64,000 bases of DNA from Acetatifactor sp. (GCA_016293615.1 JAEDDX010000003.1:23302-87301), one strand, 5' to 3'; positions 31,478 through 40,162 are shown, numbered from the stretch's first letter. A program made the numbers and translations. The notes: generated by a model from the letters alone, not told the origin.

Positions 31478-33403
31478 TCAGACAATCGTCGCGTCATCAC
31501 TTGGCTTGTCAAGACCCGACTTTGTCACAACCGCTTTTGCGGAATCGGCAAGTTCCTCCATCTTCGGGATCAGTCCGACCACATTTTCGGCCAGCCAGTC
31601 CATACGGATGATCTCCTCAGGTGTCATCACATAGTCCGGATCGATGGATACCGCGCCGTCCTGAGAATACAGGATGCCGGAGAACGGGTTAAAATCTCCC
31701 GCACAGATGGTCTGTTTGAGCAGATCCACCAATCGCGCGGTGCCGATAGGCAGATGGTGCGAGCAGATTACCTCGATGATCTCCGAGGACATCCCCCACC
31801 AATAGTTTAAGCCCTTATCGTTGGCCGTCTCGTCGGATTTCCAGGTGCCGTTCAGGATGCTGCCGATCATCTTCTCATAGAATTTGCCCCAGTGCCAGAC
31901 AGGCATTGCCAGATTTCTGAACGACTTGTCTGTGGTGCAGTACAGTCCAAAGTTGCGACTCACCACATCTGTCGGCAGAATGTCCAGACCGGAGATCACA
32001 CTGATTCCGCGTTCCTCAAATCTCTCTGCAAGATTAATGCCCTTCATCGTGGACCATTCCAGATAGATTTTCGCGCGGGGATTCACCATCTTGGCTCCCA
32101 GAGCAAACGCATTGATATTGGCAGTCATTCCATAGATCGGATAATCTGCGACATAACCGATTTTGTCGTTTGCCACCATTGCTCCGGCAATCGCTCCCAT
32201 CAGAAACTTTGCCTCATACATTCTCGCATAGTAGGTGCGGATATGTTTGTGAGAGGTGTTCAGCGAACAGTTCAGAATCTTGATCTCCGGGTGTTCAATT
32301 GCCACCTTCAGACTGGCTTTCAGAAGCGGCGGCGCCGTCGTAAATACAATGGTACATCCGTCCCGGATGGCCTCCTGCAGAATCTGTTCACAGTTATCCT
32401 CCGTCGCCATGAAATAACTCTGGGTATAGATATCATCCGGGAAAACCTCCTCCAAGTGAAGCCTGCCCAGCTCATGGGCGTAGGTCCAGCCGGAGGTCTC
32501 GGTCGTTTTCTGATGAATAAACGCCACCTTCTGCCTGGTACCGCCCAGCAGGTTGCTGATCAGCTTCGTCACGGATTTCTTGGGCTCGACAGCTGCGGGT
32601 GTCATCTGCAGCTGCAGGGGTTCTTCGCCGGTAAGCAGGAAAAACTCCTCCCAGGCCTGCTCGATCTTTTCTTTCAGCTCCGATGAAGTCATCTTCAGAA
32701 CCGACTGGTAGTCGTATACGCCGATAAAGAACAGGAACGCATCACTGCTTGAAACAGGCATGCCTTTCTTCTTTTTTGCCTCATACTCCGCGCTGAAGCT
32801 TGTAAATACGGAACTGAAATCCAGTTTATCGACATCGCTCCACATCTCGTCGGGACGTTTTCCGACCAGACGCTGCAGGCGTGCAAAGCTTCCGGGCTTC
32901 GTGAAATAGATATAATTCACGCCCGAGAGGGCGTAGAACTCCATGAATTCATAGTAAACCACCTTCTCGGGGTCGTTGGTGCGTTTCGGCACCAGTCGGA
33001 TCACCACGCCGGGAATGGAGACGGCGCCGCAGTACCTCAAAACACTGACCCGCTTATTTCCTTCCAGCACATAGAACTCGTTCATATATTCGTAAGCCTT
33101 GATCGGCTCGCGGATTCCTTCGTCGAGATGCGCCATATACAGGTGCTCCCACTTCACCGCAAACTCCGTGCCCTGCTCCAACAGCGGGTAAAAGCTCTTG
33201 CTGAGCGCACCGCTTCTTCCGTCTGTCTTCGTTCCCACGATTCTGTCTGAGGGAATCTGAATCAGCCCAAGCGATATTTCTCCGACGATCTGCTCGTTCT
33301 TCTCTTCCAGAATCTCATCCAGGGAAGGAACCGGCGTCCCTTCCTTTTTTCCAAGTTTTAATGCCCGCTCATATTCCGCAACAGCATCTACTATTGAGCT
33401 CAT
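31478..33403 (-). CDS. Cytosolic ParB-like domain fused to a BMP nucleoside-binding domain
   Basis: 641 residues from the ATG at 33401-33403, behind AGGAGGAG. No signal peptide, lipobox or membrane segment, so it stays in the cytosol. Residues about 40-140 resemble a ParB/sulfiredoxin nuclease-like fold: IQIPSDRIVGTKT, FYVLEGNKRVSVLRYCG (110-126). A helical middle (about 180-285) follows. Residues 291-600 are a BMP-type periplasmic-binding fold: QKVAFIHQKTTETSGWTYAH, EAKFLMGAIAGAMVANDKIG, NYWWGMSSEI. BMP proteins normally sit outside the cell and bind nucleosides. Here the domain may sense a cytosolic nucleoside and control the ParB-like part. Function inferred only. Confidence 0.85.
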   Translation of the reverse strand: MSSIVDAVAEYERALKLGKKEGTPVPSLDEILEEKNEQIVGEISLGLIQIPSDRIVGTKTDGRSGALSKSFYPLLEQGTEFAVKWEHLYMAHLDEGIREPIKAYEYMNEFYVLEGNKRVSVLRYCGAVSIPGVVIRLVPKRTNDPEKVVYYEFMEFYALSGVNYIYFTKPGSFARLQRLVGKRPDEMWSDVDKLDFSSVFTSFSAEYEAKKKKGMPVSSSDAFLFFIGVYDYQSVLKMTSSELKEKIEQAWEEFFLLTGEEPLQLQMTPAAVEPKKSVTKLISNLLGGTRQKVAFIHQKTTETSGWTYAHELGRLHLEEVFPDDIYTQSYFMATEDNCEQILQEAIRDGCTIVFTTAPPLLKASLKVAIEHPEIKILNCSLNTSHKHIRTYYARMYEAKFLMGAIAGAMVANDKIGYVADYPIYGMTANINAFALGAKMVNPRAKIYLEWSTMKGINLAERFEERGISVISGLDILPTDVVSRNFGLYCTTDKSFRNLAMPVWHWGKFYEKMIGSILNGTWKSDETANDKGLNYWWGMSSEIIEVICSHHLPIGTARLVDLLKQTICAGDFNPFSGILYSQDGAVSIDPDYVMTPEEIIRMDWLAENVVGLIPKMEELADSAKAVVTKSGLDKPSDDATIV

Positions 33404-33520
33404 AAATCTCCTCCTGACTGACAATACAACCACTGAAACTATTTCGGTCTCCCTTTTGGGAATGGGAGTTTCTCATTCAATTGCTCCTTCTCGCACTATA
33501 ACAGACAACCATTCGTAAAA

Positions 33521-33556
33521 CAAGTAAAATTTAAGCCCGGATGCGTTCATCCGGGC
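33521..33556 (-). terminator. Intrinsic terminator after ribU
   Basis: Minus strand GCCCGGATG-AACG-CATCCGGGC hairpin (33535-33556) followed by the T-rich tail TTAAATTTTACTTG. Confidence 0.75.
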
Positions 33557-33625
33557 CATGTGCATGCATGATTCAGTTTTATATGACTGTCAGGAGCAGT
33601 TTTTGTAAAGCACGGTACCGAAGGC

Positions 33626-34381
33626 CTACTGTGTTTTCCTGCGGCCGGTTCCTTTTAAAATCGGGCTGAGCGACTTATAAATGCAAAGTGTGACGATTGA
33701 CACGCTGGTTCCCTTGATCAGATTCAAAGGTGCCACACAGGCAACCACAAAGCTTACGATACTGCCTTCCTTCACGAGGGAGTTGGCTTCCACACCCATG
33801 TTGAGCAGCGCCTCCATCGGCATACCGTAGAGCTTGGAGAATGCGGGGAGCAGATACACGGCGTTGAAGCTTGTCCCGAAGACGGTCAGAACCAGCGTGC
33901 CGGCAATACAGGCGATCACAGCCATCTTCTTGCTCTTTTTGAATGTGTAAATGACGGAAGCCGGCAGGATAAAGCTGCAGCCTACCGCGAAGTTGGCAAG
34001 GTCGCCCACAAAGGCTGTGGATGTTCCCTTCATAAATAATTTCAGCAGGATTTTAATAAACTCCATCATCACGCCGGCTACCGGTCCGAAGGCAAAGGTG
34101 CCGACCAGAATCGGAATCTCGCTGAAGTCCAGCTTGTAAAAGGGTGGTGCAAAAAAGAGCGGGAACTCAAACAACATCAGCACTGCTGCCAGTGCGGAGA
34201 ACATACCGATGACTGCAATCTTTCTGGTCGAAAAAATCGGTTCCGTATCACCGCTTTTCTTTCTTGCCACCGTCTCGAGTGCGAGTGCGATCAGAAACAT
34301 GCTGACGATGACAGCGAGGAAGCCGCATACATAAGGCAGGTTCGTCGTAATGGATTCCATCAGTTTACTTAGTTGAAACAT
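33626..34381 (-). CDS. ribU: Riboflavin ECF transporter substrate-binding component
   Basis: S component that binds riboflavin and docks on the shared EcfAAT energising module, which is not in this window. 251 residues with six membrane segments after an extra N-terminal one. Family markers: STRKIAVIGMFSALAAVLML and PFYKLDFSEIPILVGTFAFG, followed by GPVAGVMMEFIKILLKLFMKG. Identification as riboflavin-specific is strengthened by the FMN riboswitch immediately upstream. Start: ATG at 34379-34381 with GGAGG ten bases before; the frame's longer start runs into the riboswitch terminator and is wrong. Single-gene unit closed by a terminator. Confidence 0.94.
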   Translation of the reverse strand: MFQLSKLMESITTNLPYVCGFLAVIVSMFLIALALETVARKKSGDTEPIFSTRKIAVIGMFSALAAVLMLFEFPLFFAPPFYKLDFSEIPILVGTFAFGPVAGVMMEFIKILLKLFMKGTSTAFVGDLANFAVGCSFILPASVIYTFKKSKKMAVIACIAGTLVLTVFGTSFNAVYLLPAFSKLYGMPMEALLNMGVEANSLVKEGSIVSFVVACVAPLNLIKGTSVSIVTLCIYKSLSPILKGTGRRKTQ

Positions 34382-34486
34382 TTTTCTTTTCCTCCGTTTT
34401 CTTCGGGCGCACGGCCTCCTGAATGCCGCCGCTCTCTGTGTTGTAAGGAAAATTCTCCATTGTGCTCCGCTCATGATTGTGAGAAT

Positions 34487-34523
34487 CAAAAAACCCCGGG
34501 TCTGTACACAGACTCAGGGTTTG
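34487..34523 (-). terminator. Riboswitch-controlled terminator before ribU
   Basis: Minus strand AACCCTGAGTCTG ... CAGACCCGGGGTT hairpin followed by TTTTTT, between the FMN aptamer and ribU. This is the expression platform. Confidence 0.85.
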
Positions 34524-34545
34524 CACACAAAAAAAGCATGAACAA

Positions 34546-34668
34546 CTTCTTCTTTCATCCAGACTGTACTGTTGGTCCCGGAGTTGCACCGGGTCAGCCG
34601 TGGCAAACCTACTTACCACGGGTCGCGGACTGTACCGCCAGTAGGGAATTTCACCCAACCCTGAAGAA
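34546..34668 (-). promoter_or_regulatory. FMN riboswitch (RFN element)
   Basis: Read on the minus strand, all conserved blocks of the RFN element occur in order: CTTCAGGGTTGGGTGAAATT, CCCTACTGGCGGT, ACAGTCCGCGACCCG, CTGACCCGGTGCAACTCCGG, GACCAACAGTACAGTCTGGA, then GAAAGAAG closing the P1 helix. FMN binding is expected to favour the downstream terminator and switch ribU off when flavin is plentiful. Confidence 0.97.
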
Positions 34669-34780
34669 TTCTTCTTATTTACGCACTTATTATATCCGCT
34701 TCCGTCCCCGGACACAAGTACTTTTTTCTGTTTTTATCTTTTTTTGCTTCCTATTCGGAATTGTTTCGGGCCGCACGTCC

Positions 34781-35341
34781 TCAGACCGGTTCTGTGGTGA
34801 TCTCCCGCGCCTGTCTCGCATACATACGGTAAATGGTATTGGCGATCTCCTCCGCGCTGTCCTTCTTGCCTTCCTCCTCCCATTTTAAAAAGGTATTCAG
34901 AAGTCCTCCTGCATAAGAATACAGTTCGTAGACGGAAAGTCTGCTGTCGGTGCGGATATGCTGCGTCATAAAGGTATTGATGCCGTCGAGCATCACCGAG
35001 TGCAGTTTCTTTTCGGACAGCGTCAGGAAGAAGTCGGCGTATCCGTCAAAAAACTGCAGTGAGAAGAGAATATGCGCATAGGTAAAAAACTGGCGCTTCG
35101 GATTCTGAAGCTTACTTTTCTGCAGATATTCAGAGACCAGAATACTCAGATAGTCCGTCAAAACGGAGTACGGCGTCGTATAATACTGATAAAAGGTCGT
35201 CCTGGAAACGCCGGCTTTCCTGACAATATCAGAAATCTTCAAGCTGCTAAAGTCCATCTGCTTGAGCAGCTTCACCACCGCCTCACCGATGCACATTCTG
35301 GTAAATCTGGTTTTTTCATTGTCCGCAAACTCTACTCTCAC
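34781..35341 (-). CDS. TetR family regulator, GTG start
   Basis: 186 residues. The N-terminal helix-turn-helix, SSLKISDIVRKAGVSRTTFYQYY (about 32-54), is typical TetR; the remainder is a helical ligand domain (AcrR/DUF-type) with no assignable ligand. The start is the GTG at 35339-35341, with a perfect AAGGAGG six bases upstream; the frame runs another 84 codons upstream without support and would cross the divergent promoter. Divergent from the DegV gene 123 bases away, the usual layout for a regulator of its neighbour. Another Firmicutes example of TetR next to degV would support that. Confidence 0.9.
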   Translation of the reverse strand: MRVEFADNEKTRFTRMCIGEAVVKLLKQMDFSSLKISDIVRKAGVSRTTFYQYYTTPYSVLTDYLSILVSEYLQKSKLQNPKRQFFTYAHILFSLQFFDGYADFFLTLSEKKLHSVMLDGINTFMTQHIRTDSRLSVYELYSYAGGLLNTFLKWEEEGKKDSAEEIANTIYRMYARQAREITTEPV

Positions 35342-35391
35342 GCTTTTCCTCCTTAAGTATCGTGACTTGACAAAAACAGGGGTTTTGTAAA

Positions 35392-35420
35392 TTGTAACAC
35401 ATAATGTTTTGTAATACAAT
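35392..35420 (+). promoter_or_regulatory. Promoter of the DegV gene
   Basis: TTGTAA (35392-35397), 17-base spacer, TACAAT (35415-35420). Confidence 0.65.
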
Positions 35421-35434
35421 ATCATATAGTATTG
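35417..35434 (+). promoter_or_regulatory. Candidate TetR operator over the DegV start point
   Basis: CAATATCATATAGTATTG is an 18-base imperfect palindrome (14 symmetric positions) overlapping the -10 and start point of the DegV promoter. Confidence 0.45.
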
Positions 35435-35464
35435 AAAACTACTTAAAACAATGCGGAGGTACTT

Positions 35465-36292
35465 ATGATTAAATTTGTGATTGACTCTTCCTGTGATACC
35501 AATTCCTACGAAGGCGTAAACCTCGAGGCTGCGCCTCTTTCCATTTATACTGCAGAGCGGGAATTTGTGGATACTCCTGACATGGATGTCCATGAGATGC
35601 TGGATTATCTGCTCGCATACAAAGGCAGATCCTACACCTCCTGCCCTACGACCGAGAGCTGGCTGAAAGCATTCGAAGGCGGAACCGAGATTTATTGTAT
35701 GACCTTGACCAGCCGCCTCTCCGGCGCCTACAACAGTGCCTGTGCCGCAAGAGACCAGTATCTGGAGAAATACCCGGACGCCAAAGTCGTCGTGATCGAC
35801 TCTCTGACAACAGGTCCCGAGATGAGACTTGCGCTCGAAAAAATGATTGCCTGGAAGAAGGAGGGCAAAAGCTTCGAGGAGATCTCCGTTCTGGTCAAAG
35901 AGTATCTGTCCTCCACGAGGTTATTCTTCTCCTTCCGCTCCCTGCACAACTTCGCCCAGAACGGCCGTGTCAATAAAGTGGTCGCCTCAGCCATCGGCAT
36001 GCTGAACATCAGTATCATGGGCACTGCGAGCGCTGACGGCGACATTCAGCCCATGACAAAGTGCCGTGGGACCAAATGCATCGTCAACAGACTCACGGAG
36101 GAAATCACCAAAGCCGGCTTTACGGGCGGCAAGGTCCGAATCTGCCACATCGAAAACGAGGAGCTTGCGACACTGGTCGGTGAATCCCTGAAGGAACGCT
36201 TCCAAGGCACTGATCTTCTCATCTATCCCGCCCGCGGACTGTGCAGCTACTATGGGGAGCGCGGCGGTATCATCATCGGCTGCGAATGCTAA
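35465..36292 (+). CDS. DegV family fatty-acid-binding protein
   Basis: DegV/FakB proteins hold a fatty acid, some presenting it to the FakA kinase. 275 residues with the family pattern FVIDSSCDTN (4-13), a SCPTTESW stretch (about 60-67), MTLTSRLSGAYNSA (about 79-92) and FAQNGRVNKV (about 163-172). The Ser and Arg positions that clamp the carboxylate appear to be present in SRLSGAY. Start ATG with GGAGG upstream. It lies next to the fatty-acid operon, separated by that operon's terminator, which suggests a lipid role. The partner kinase is not in the window. Confidence 0.92.
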   Translation: MIKFVIDSSCDTNSYEGVNLEAAPLSIYTAEREFVDTPDMDVHEMLDYLLAYKGRSYTSCPTTESWLKAFEGGTEIYCMTLTSRLSGAYNSACAARDQYLEKYPDAKVVVIDSLTTGPEMRLALEKMIAWKKEGKSFEEISVLVKEYLSSTRLFFSFRSLHNFAQNGRVNKVVASAIGMLNISIMGTASADGDIQPMTKCRGTKCIVNRLTEEITKAGFTGGKVRICHIENEELATLVGESLKERFQGTDLLIYPARGLCSYYGERGGIIIGCEC

Positions 36293-36330
36293 AAAAACGC
36301 CGCAGAGCGGGGATTCCCCTCTGTGGCGTT
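36291..36330 (-). terminator. Terminator closing the fatty-acid operon
   Basis: Minus strand AACGCCACAGAG ... CTCTGCGGCGTT stem of 12 pairs (one mismatch) followed by a TTTTTTT run. On the plus strand it would also end the DegV transcript. Confidence 0.85.
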
Positions 36331-36337
36331 CTCAGTG

Positions 36338-36775
36338 TCAGAGCTTGATTTCCGGCATCAGTTCCTCATCCATGATCTGCAGCACCTTAATCAGCGTCTG
36401 AATCTCTTCGGGTGCAAAGCGCTCTTCGATGCGCTTCATGACAGTCTCCATGTAATTGTAGCTGATATTATAGTAATTTAAGTATTTCTCGGTCACTTCC
36501 AGGTGAAATTCTCTCTTATCGTGCTCGGACTGAACCCGCTTCAGGTATCCCTTCTTGACCAGGCTGTTGACCTTATAGGCAGCATTGGGAGAAGAAATAT
36601 TCGTGATATTCGCAAACTCCGCAACCGTGGGTTTGTCCAACGCATAGATGATCTCCATGCAAAAGGTTTCCACTGTGGTAAGGGAAGCTTCCCTGTCCTG
36701 CAGTCTTTCAAATACCTTCTGATAAAAATGCAGCTTAAACTTCATGTAAACCTTCGAAAATGCATCCTGCAGCAT
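36338..36775 (-). CDS. MarR family regulator at the end of the fatty-acid operon (FabT-like role)
   Basis: 145 residues with a winged helix: TVAEFANITNISSPNAAYKVNSLVKKGYL (split about 50-78) followed by the wing KRVQSEHDKREFHLEVTEKY. FabT, the MarR repressor of fab genes in streptococci, normally opens the operon; this gene closes it, 47 bases after fabZ. The sequence is not clearly FabT itself. Its best candidate target is the twin ATTTA-NN-TAAAT site upstream of acpP, 10 kb away at the operon head. The link is inference from location. Confidence 0.83.
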   Translation of the reverse strand: MLQDAFSKVYMKFKLHFYQKVFERLQDREASLTTVETFCMEIIYALDKPTVAEFANITNISSPNAAYKVNSLVKKGYLKRVQSEHDKREFHLEVTEKYLNYYNISYNYMETVMKRIEERFAPEEIQTLIKVLQIMDEELMPEIKL

Positions 36776-36822
36776 AGCTCAACACTCCTGTCCGATATCA
36801 TGCCTTCATTATAGCATTTCCT

Positions 36823-37248
36823 CTACTCTATTGCAAATGTCAGTTCCGCACTGACGGCGAGCTGACCGTCCACATAAGCTTCCGCCCTGCCGATGCCGAC
36901 GGGACCCTTTGAGGCAATGATCTCACAGTTTAGCTCCAGCACATCCCCCGGAACGACCTGTTTTTTGAAGCGGGCGTTTTTGATGCCGCCAAACAGGGCA
37001 ATCTTTCCTTTGTTCTCCTCGCGGGACAGGATCGCCACCGCGCCGGTCTGTGCCAATGCTTCAATGATCAGCACGCCCGGCATCACATGCTTCTTGGGGA
37101 AATGGCCGCAGAAAAGCTGTTCGTTTGCCGTAACACACTTGATTCCCTTAGCGCTTACGCCGGGTTCACACGCAAGGATACGGTCCACTAAGAGAAAAGG
37201 ATATCTGTGGGGCAGGATTTCCTGAATCTGATTGGAATCTAATGTCAT
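36823..37248 (-). CDS. fabZ: 3-hydroxyacyl-ACP dehydratase FabZ
   Basis: Dehydrates 3-hydroxyacyl-ACP in elongation. Catalytic His and Glu are in HFPKKHVMPGVLIIEALAQ (His about 49, Glu about 63); the N-terminal HRYPFLLVDRI is diagnostic. 141 residues. It lies 12 bases after fabF. No FabA or FabM is visible in the operon, so how unsaturated chains are made is not explained here. Confidence 0.95.
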   Translation of the reverse strand: MTLDSNQIQEILPHRYPFLLVDRILACEPGVSAKGIKCVTANEQLFCGHFPKKHVMPGVLIIEALAQTGAVAILSREENKGKIALFGGIKNARFKKQVVPGDVLELNCEIIASKGPVGIGRAEAYVDGQLAVSAELTFAIE

Positions 37249-37260
37249 CTCTAAACTCTC

Positions 37261-38490
37261 CTAACACTTTTTGAAAACAATGGAGGCGTTGTGTCCGCCA
37301 AATCCCAAGGAGTTGGACATCGCACACTCTACCTTGGTTTCTCTTGCCTTGTTGGGCACTATGTCAAGGTCGCACTCCTCATCGGGCACCTGATAATTGA
37401 TGGTGGGCGGAACCAGGTCATTTTTGACGCTCAAGACGGTAATAATGGCTTCCACGGCACCGCTTGCGCCGAGAAGATGTCCTGTCATGGACTTTGTGGA
37501 GCTCACCATGAGTCTGTCTGCGGCATCGCCAAACGCCAGCCGGATGGCCTTCGTCTCGCCCTTATCATTTAAGGAGGTGGAGGTTCCGTGGGCGTTGATG
37601 TAAGTGACCTGAGAAGGCGTAAGCTTTGCATCCTCAAGCGCCTTCGTCATAGCAGCCGCCGCCATGCTGCCGTCCGCCAAAGGAGCCGTCACATGGCTTG
37701 CGTCACAGGTCGCACCGTAACCAACCATTTCGCAGTAGATTCTGGCACCTCTCTTCACAGCATGCTCGTACTCCTCCAGCACCAGTACGCCGGCGCCTTC
37801 GCCCATGACGAAACCGCTTCTCTCTTTGTCGAAGGGGATGGACGCTCTGGCCGGATCTTCTGCGGTGCTCAGCGCCTTCATGGAAGTAAACCCGCCGATG
37901 CCGAGAGGGGTGATGCTAGCCTCACAGCCGCCGCAGAGCATCACATCCTGGTAACCGTCCCGCACCTGTCTGAACGCATCACCGATCGCATTCGTGGCGC
38001 CCGCGCACGCCGTTACCACGCAGCTGCACATGCCGTGGATACCGTGCCTGATGGCTATCTGACCCGCCGCCATATTGGAGATGGACATCGGGATGAAGTG
38101 GGGCGATACTCTGTCGAAGCCCTTCTCCAGACCTCTGGTGCATTCGTTCTGAATGGTGCCCAGACCACCGATACCGCTGGAGAAAATGATACCGCAGCGA
38201 AGGGCATCTTCCTCCTCCATCGCAAGCGCGGCATCTCTCATCGCCTCATCGGCTGCCGCGATTGCAAACACAACGAACGGATCCATCTTACGAAGCTCGG
38301 ACTTATCGATCACTTCTTCCGCACAGAAATTCTTAACCTCACCGGCCAGGGTCACCTTGCGCCCGGTCGTATCATAATGTGTGATCCTGTCAATGCCGCA
38401 CTTTCCTGCCCTGACGGACTCCCACATATCTGCCACATTGTTGCCGATCGGGGTGACAGCACCCAGTCCCGTTACTACTACTCTTCTCAT
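37261..38490 (-). CDS. fabF: 3-oxoacyl-ACP synthase II FabF
   Basis: Elongating condensing enzyme. Cys-His-His triad: C162 in VVTACAGATNAIG, His in INAHGTST (about 299) and His in KSMTGHLLGASG (about 336). 409 residues, normal. The usual family sequence after the catalytic Cys is TACATG-like; here it is TACAGA, a mild variant. The start overlaps the fabG stop by four bases (ATGA-type coupling). Confidence 0.96.
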   Translation of the reverse strand: MRRVVVTGLGAVTPIGNNVADMWESVRAGKCGIDRITHYDTTGRKVTLAGEVKNFCAEEVIDKSELRKMDPFVVFAIAAADEAMRDAALAMEEEDALRCGIIFSSGIGGLGTIQNECTRGLEKGFDRVSPHFIPMSISNMAAGQIAIRHGIHGMCSCVVTACAGATNAIGDAFRQVRDGYQDVMLCGGCEASITPLGIGGFTSMKALSTAEDPARASIPFDKERSGFVMGEGAGVLVLEEYEHAVKRGARIYCEMVGYGATCDASHVTAPLADGSMAAAAMTKALEDAKLTPSQVTYINAHGTSTSLNDKGETKAIRLAFGDAADRLMVSSTKSMTGHLLGASGAVEAIITVLSVKNDLVPPTINYQVPDEECDLDIVPNKARETKVECAMSNSLGFGGHNASIVFKKC

Positions 38491-39230
38491 ATTGCCATAC
38501 CTCCGTCTACCGCGATGACCTGTCCGGTAATATATCTTGCTTCATCCCCCGCAAGAAATGCCACCACATTGGCTACATCCGCGGGGCTTCCCATCTCCCG
38601 GAAGGGAATGCTTTCCAGAATCTGCTGTCTTGCTTCTTCCCTGATCGCTCCGGTCATATCAGTCTCAATCATGCCGGGTGCGACAGCGTTGACTGTAATC
38701 TGTCTTGAGGCAAGTTCTCTTGCGAGAGACTTTGTCATTCCGATGACTGCAGCCTTGGTTGCCGCATAATTGACCTGTCCCGCATTTCCTTTCAGACCGA
38801 CAACGGAACTCATATTGATGATCCGTCCGTACTTCTGACGAAGCATCAGCTTTGACACTGCCCGCATCAGATAAAAGGGGCCCTTCAGGTTCACGTTTAC
38901 GACCGCATCCAGGTCCTCATCCTTGATTCTGGCAAGCAGGTTATCTCTTGTGATACCGGCGTTGTTGACCAGTACATGGATTTTGCCCCCGCCAAACTCG
39001 GCAGCCTGCTTCACCAGCATCTCACAGGCCTCGGGTGTTGAAACATCAGCCTGTACGGCAAGTACCTGTACCCCGTACTCTTCGCAGAGGCGCTTGGTCT
39101 CCGCTGCCGCTTCTGCGCCGCTTTGATAGTTAAATACGATATCGTTGCCGGCCTGTGCCAGCCGGATGCAGATGGCCCTGCCGATACCACGGCTGCCCCC
39201 CGTGATCAGTGCTATTCTTCTCTCGCTCAT
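38487..39230 (-). CDS. fabG: 3-oxoacyl-ACP reductase FabG
   Basis: NADPH-dependent short-chain dehydrogenase. Rossmann motif GGSRGIGR (11-18), NNAGIT (89-94) and the Ser-Tyr-Lys catalytic set in NMSSVVGLKGNAGQVNYAATK (S142, Y155, K159). 247 residues. It overlaps fabD by four bases and fabF by four bases, so the three are translationally coupled. Confidence 0.97.
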   Translation of the reverse strand: MSERRIALITGGSRGIGRAICIRLAQAGNDIVFNYQSGAEAAAETKRLCEEYGVQVLAVQADVSTPEACEMLVKQAAEFGGGKIHVLVNNAGITRDNLLARIKDEDLDAVVNVNLKGPFYLMRAVSKLMLRQKYGRIINMSSVVGLKGNAGQVNYAATKAAVIGMTKSLARELASRQITVNAVAPGMIETDMTGAIREEARQQILESIPFREMGSPADVANVVAFLAGDEARYITGQVIAVDGGMAI

Positions 39231-40162
39231 GCATTTGCTCCTATCAGCTTATTCAAATCATCTGCGGTATCAATACTCACTACCCGGATGTCCCGGTTCA
39301 GGGCTTTGGCAGTCTTCTTCAAAAAACCGGCGATCGTATTTCCGGGCCCGATTTCCACGAACAGGTCAGCGCCTTCTTCCACAAGCTTTTTCAGCTGATC
39401 CTCAAGTCGGACACTGCTCTGAACCTGTTGCACCAGCAGCTCCTTCAGCGAATCGCCGTCCCTGTAATAATCGCCCGTCACATTCAGAAGTACGGGAATC
39501 TCCGGCTTCCGGAAATCCATGCGTGCAAAATACCCGCGAAGGGCTTCACCCGCAGGCTGCATATATTTCGTATGGAACGGTCCGCTGACATTCAGGCGGA
39601 CGCATCTCCTGACGCCTCTATCGCGAAGCGCGGCTTCTGTCTCAGCCACAGCTTCCTCATCCCCGCAGATTACCACCTGTCCGGGGCAGTTATAGTTAGC
39701 GACGGTGATAAAGCCCTTCCCTGTGTAAGCGCTGCATACCTCTTCCACGAGACTGCTCTCAGCGCCCAGGACCGCACTCATCGCACAGGTTGTTCCCTTA
39801 GCCGCCTCCATCATCACTCTGCCGCGGAAAGCGATCAGTCTGACATAGTCCTGCGCGGAGAAAACACCGGCTGCGTACAAGGCGCCGTATTCACCAAGGC
39901 TTAAACCGCAGGCCTTATCGGGGACAATCCCGTTTTGGACCAGTAAGCGGGTGACGCCGGCTGCAAAGGCTGCCATACACGCCTGCGTATTCTCCGTCTT
40001 GGAAAGCTCCTCGAGCGGTCCCTCATGCATCAGGGTCTTCAGGTCGATTCCGACCTGCAGGGAATCAAGGAACTCTCTGTATTCAGGATAGGTTTCGTAG
40101 AAATCTTTTCCCATGCCAACCTTCTGGCTTCCCTGTCCTGCATATAAAAACACGATACTCAT
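39227..40162 (-). CDS. fabD: Malonyl-CoA:ACP transacylase FabD
   Basis: Loads malonate onto ACP. Active Ser88 is in CGLSLGEYGALYAAG; the common form is GHSLGE, and Leu replaces His here. The second catalytic His is in NVSGPFHTKYMQ, and AGQGSQKVGMG opens the protein. 311 residues. Its start overlaps the end of the upstream flavoprotein gene by four bases. Confidence 0.96.
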   Translation of the reverse strand: MSIVFLYAGQGSQKVGMGKDFYETYPEYREFLDSLQVGIDLKTLMHEGPLEELSKTENTQACMAAFAAGVTRLLVQNGIVPDKACGLSLGEYGALYAAGVFSAQDYVRLIAFRGRVMMEAAKGTTCAMSAVLGAESSLVEEVCSAYTGKGFITVANYNCPGQVVICGDEEAVAETEAALRDRGVRRCVRLNVSGPFHTKYMQPAGEALRGYFARMDFRKPEIPVLLNVTGDYYRDGDSLKELLVQQVQSSVRLEDQLKKLVEEGADLFVEIGPGNTIAGFLKKTAKALNRDIRVVSIDTADDLNKLIGANA

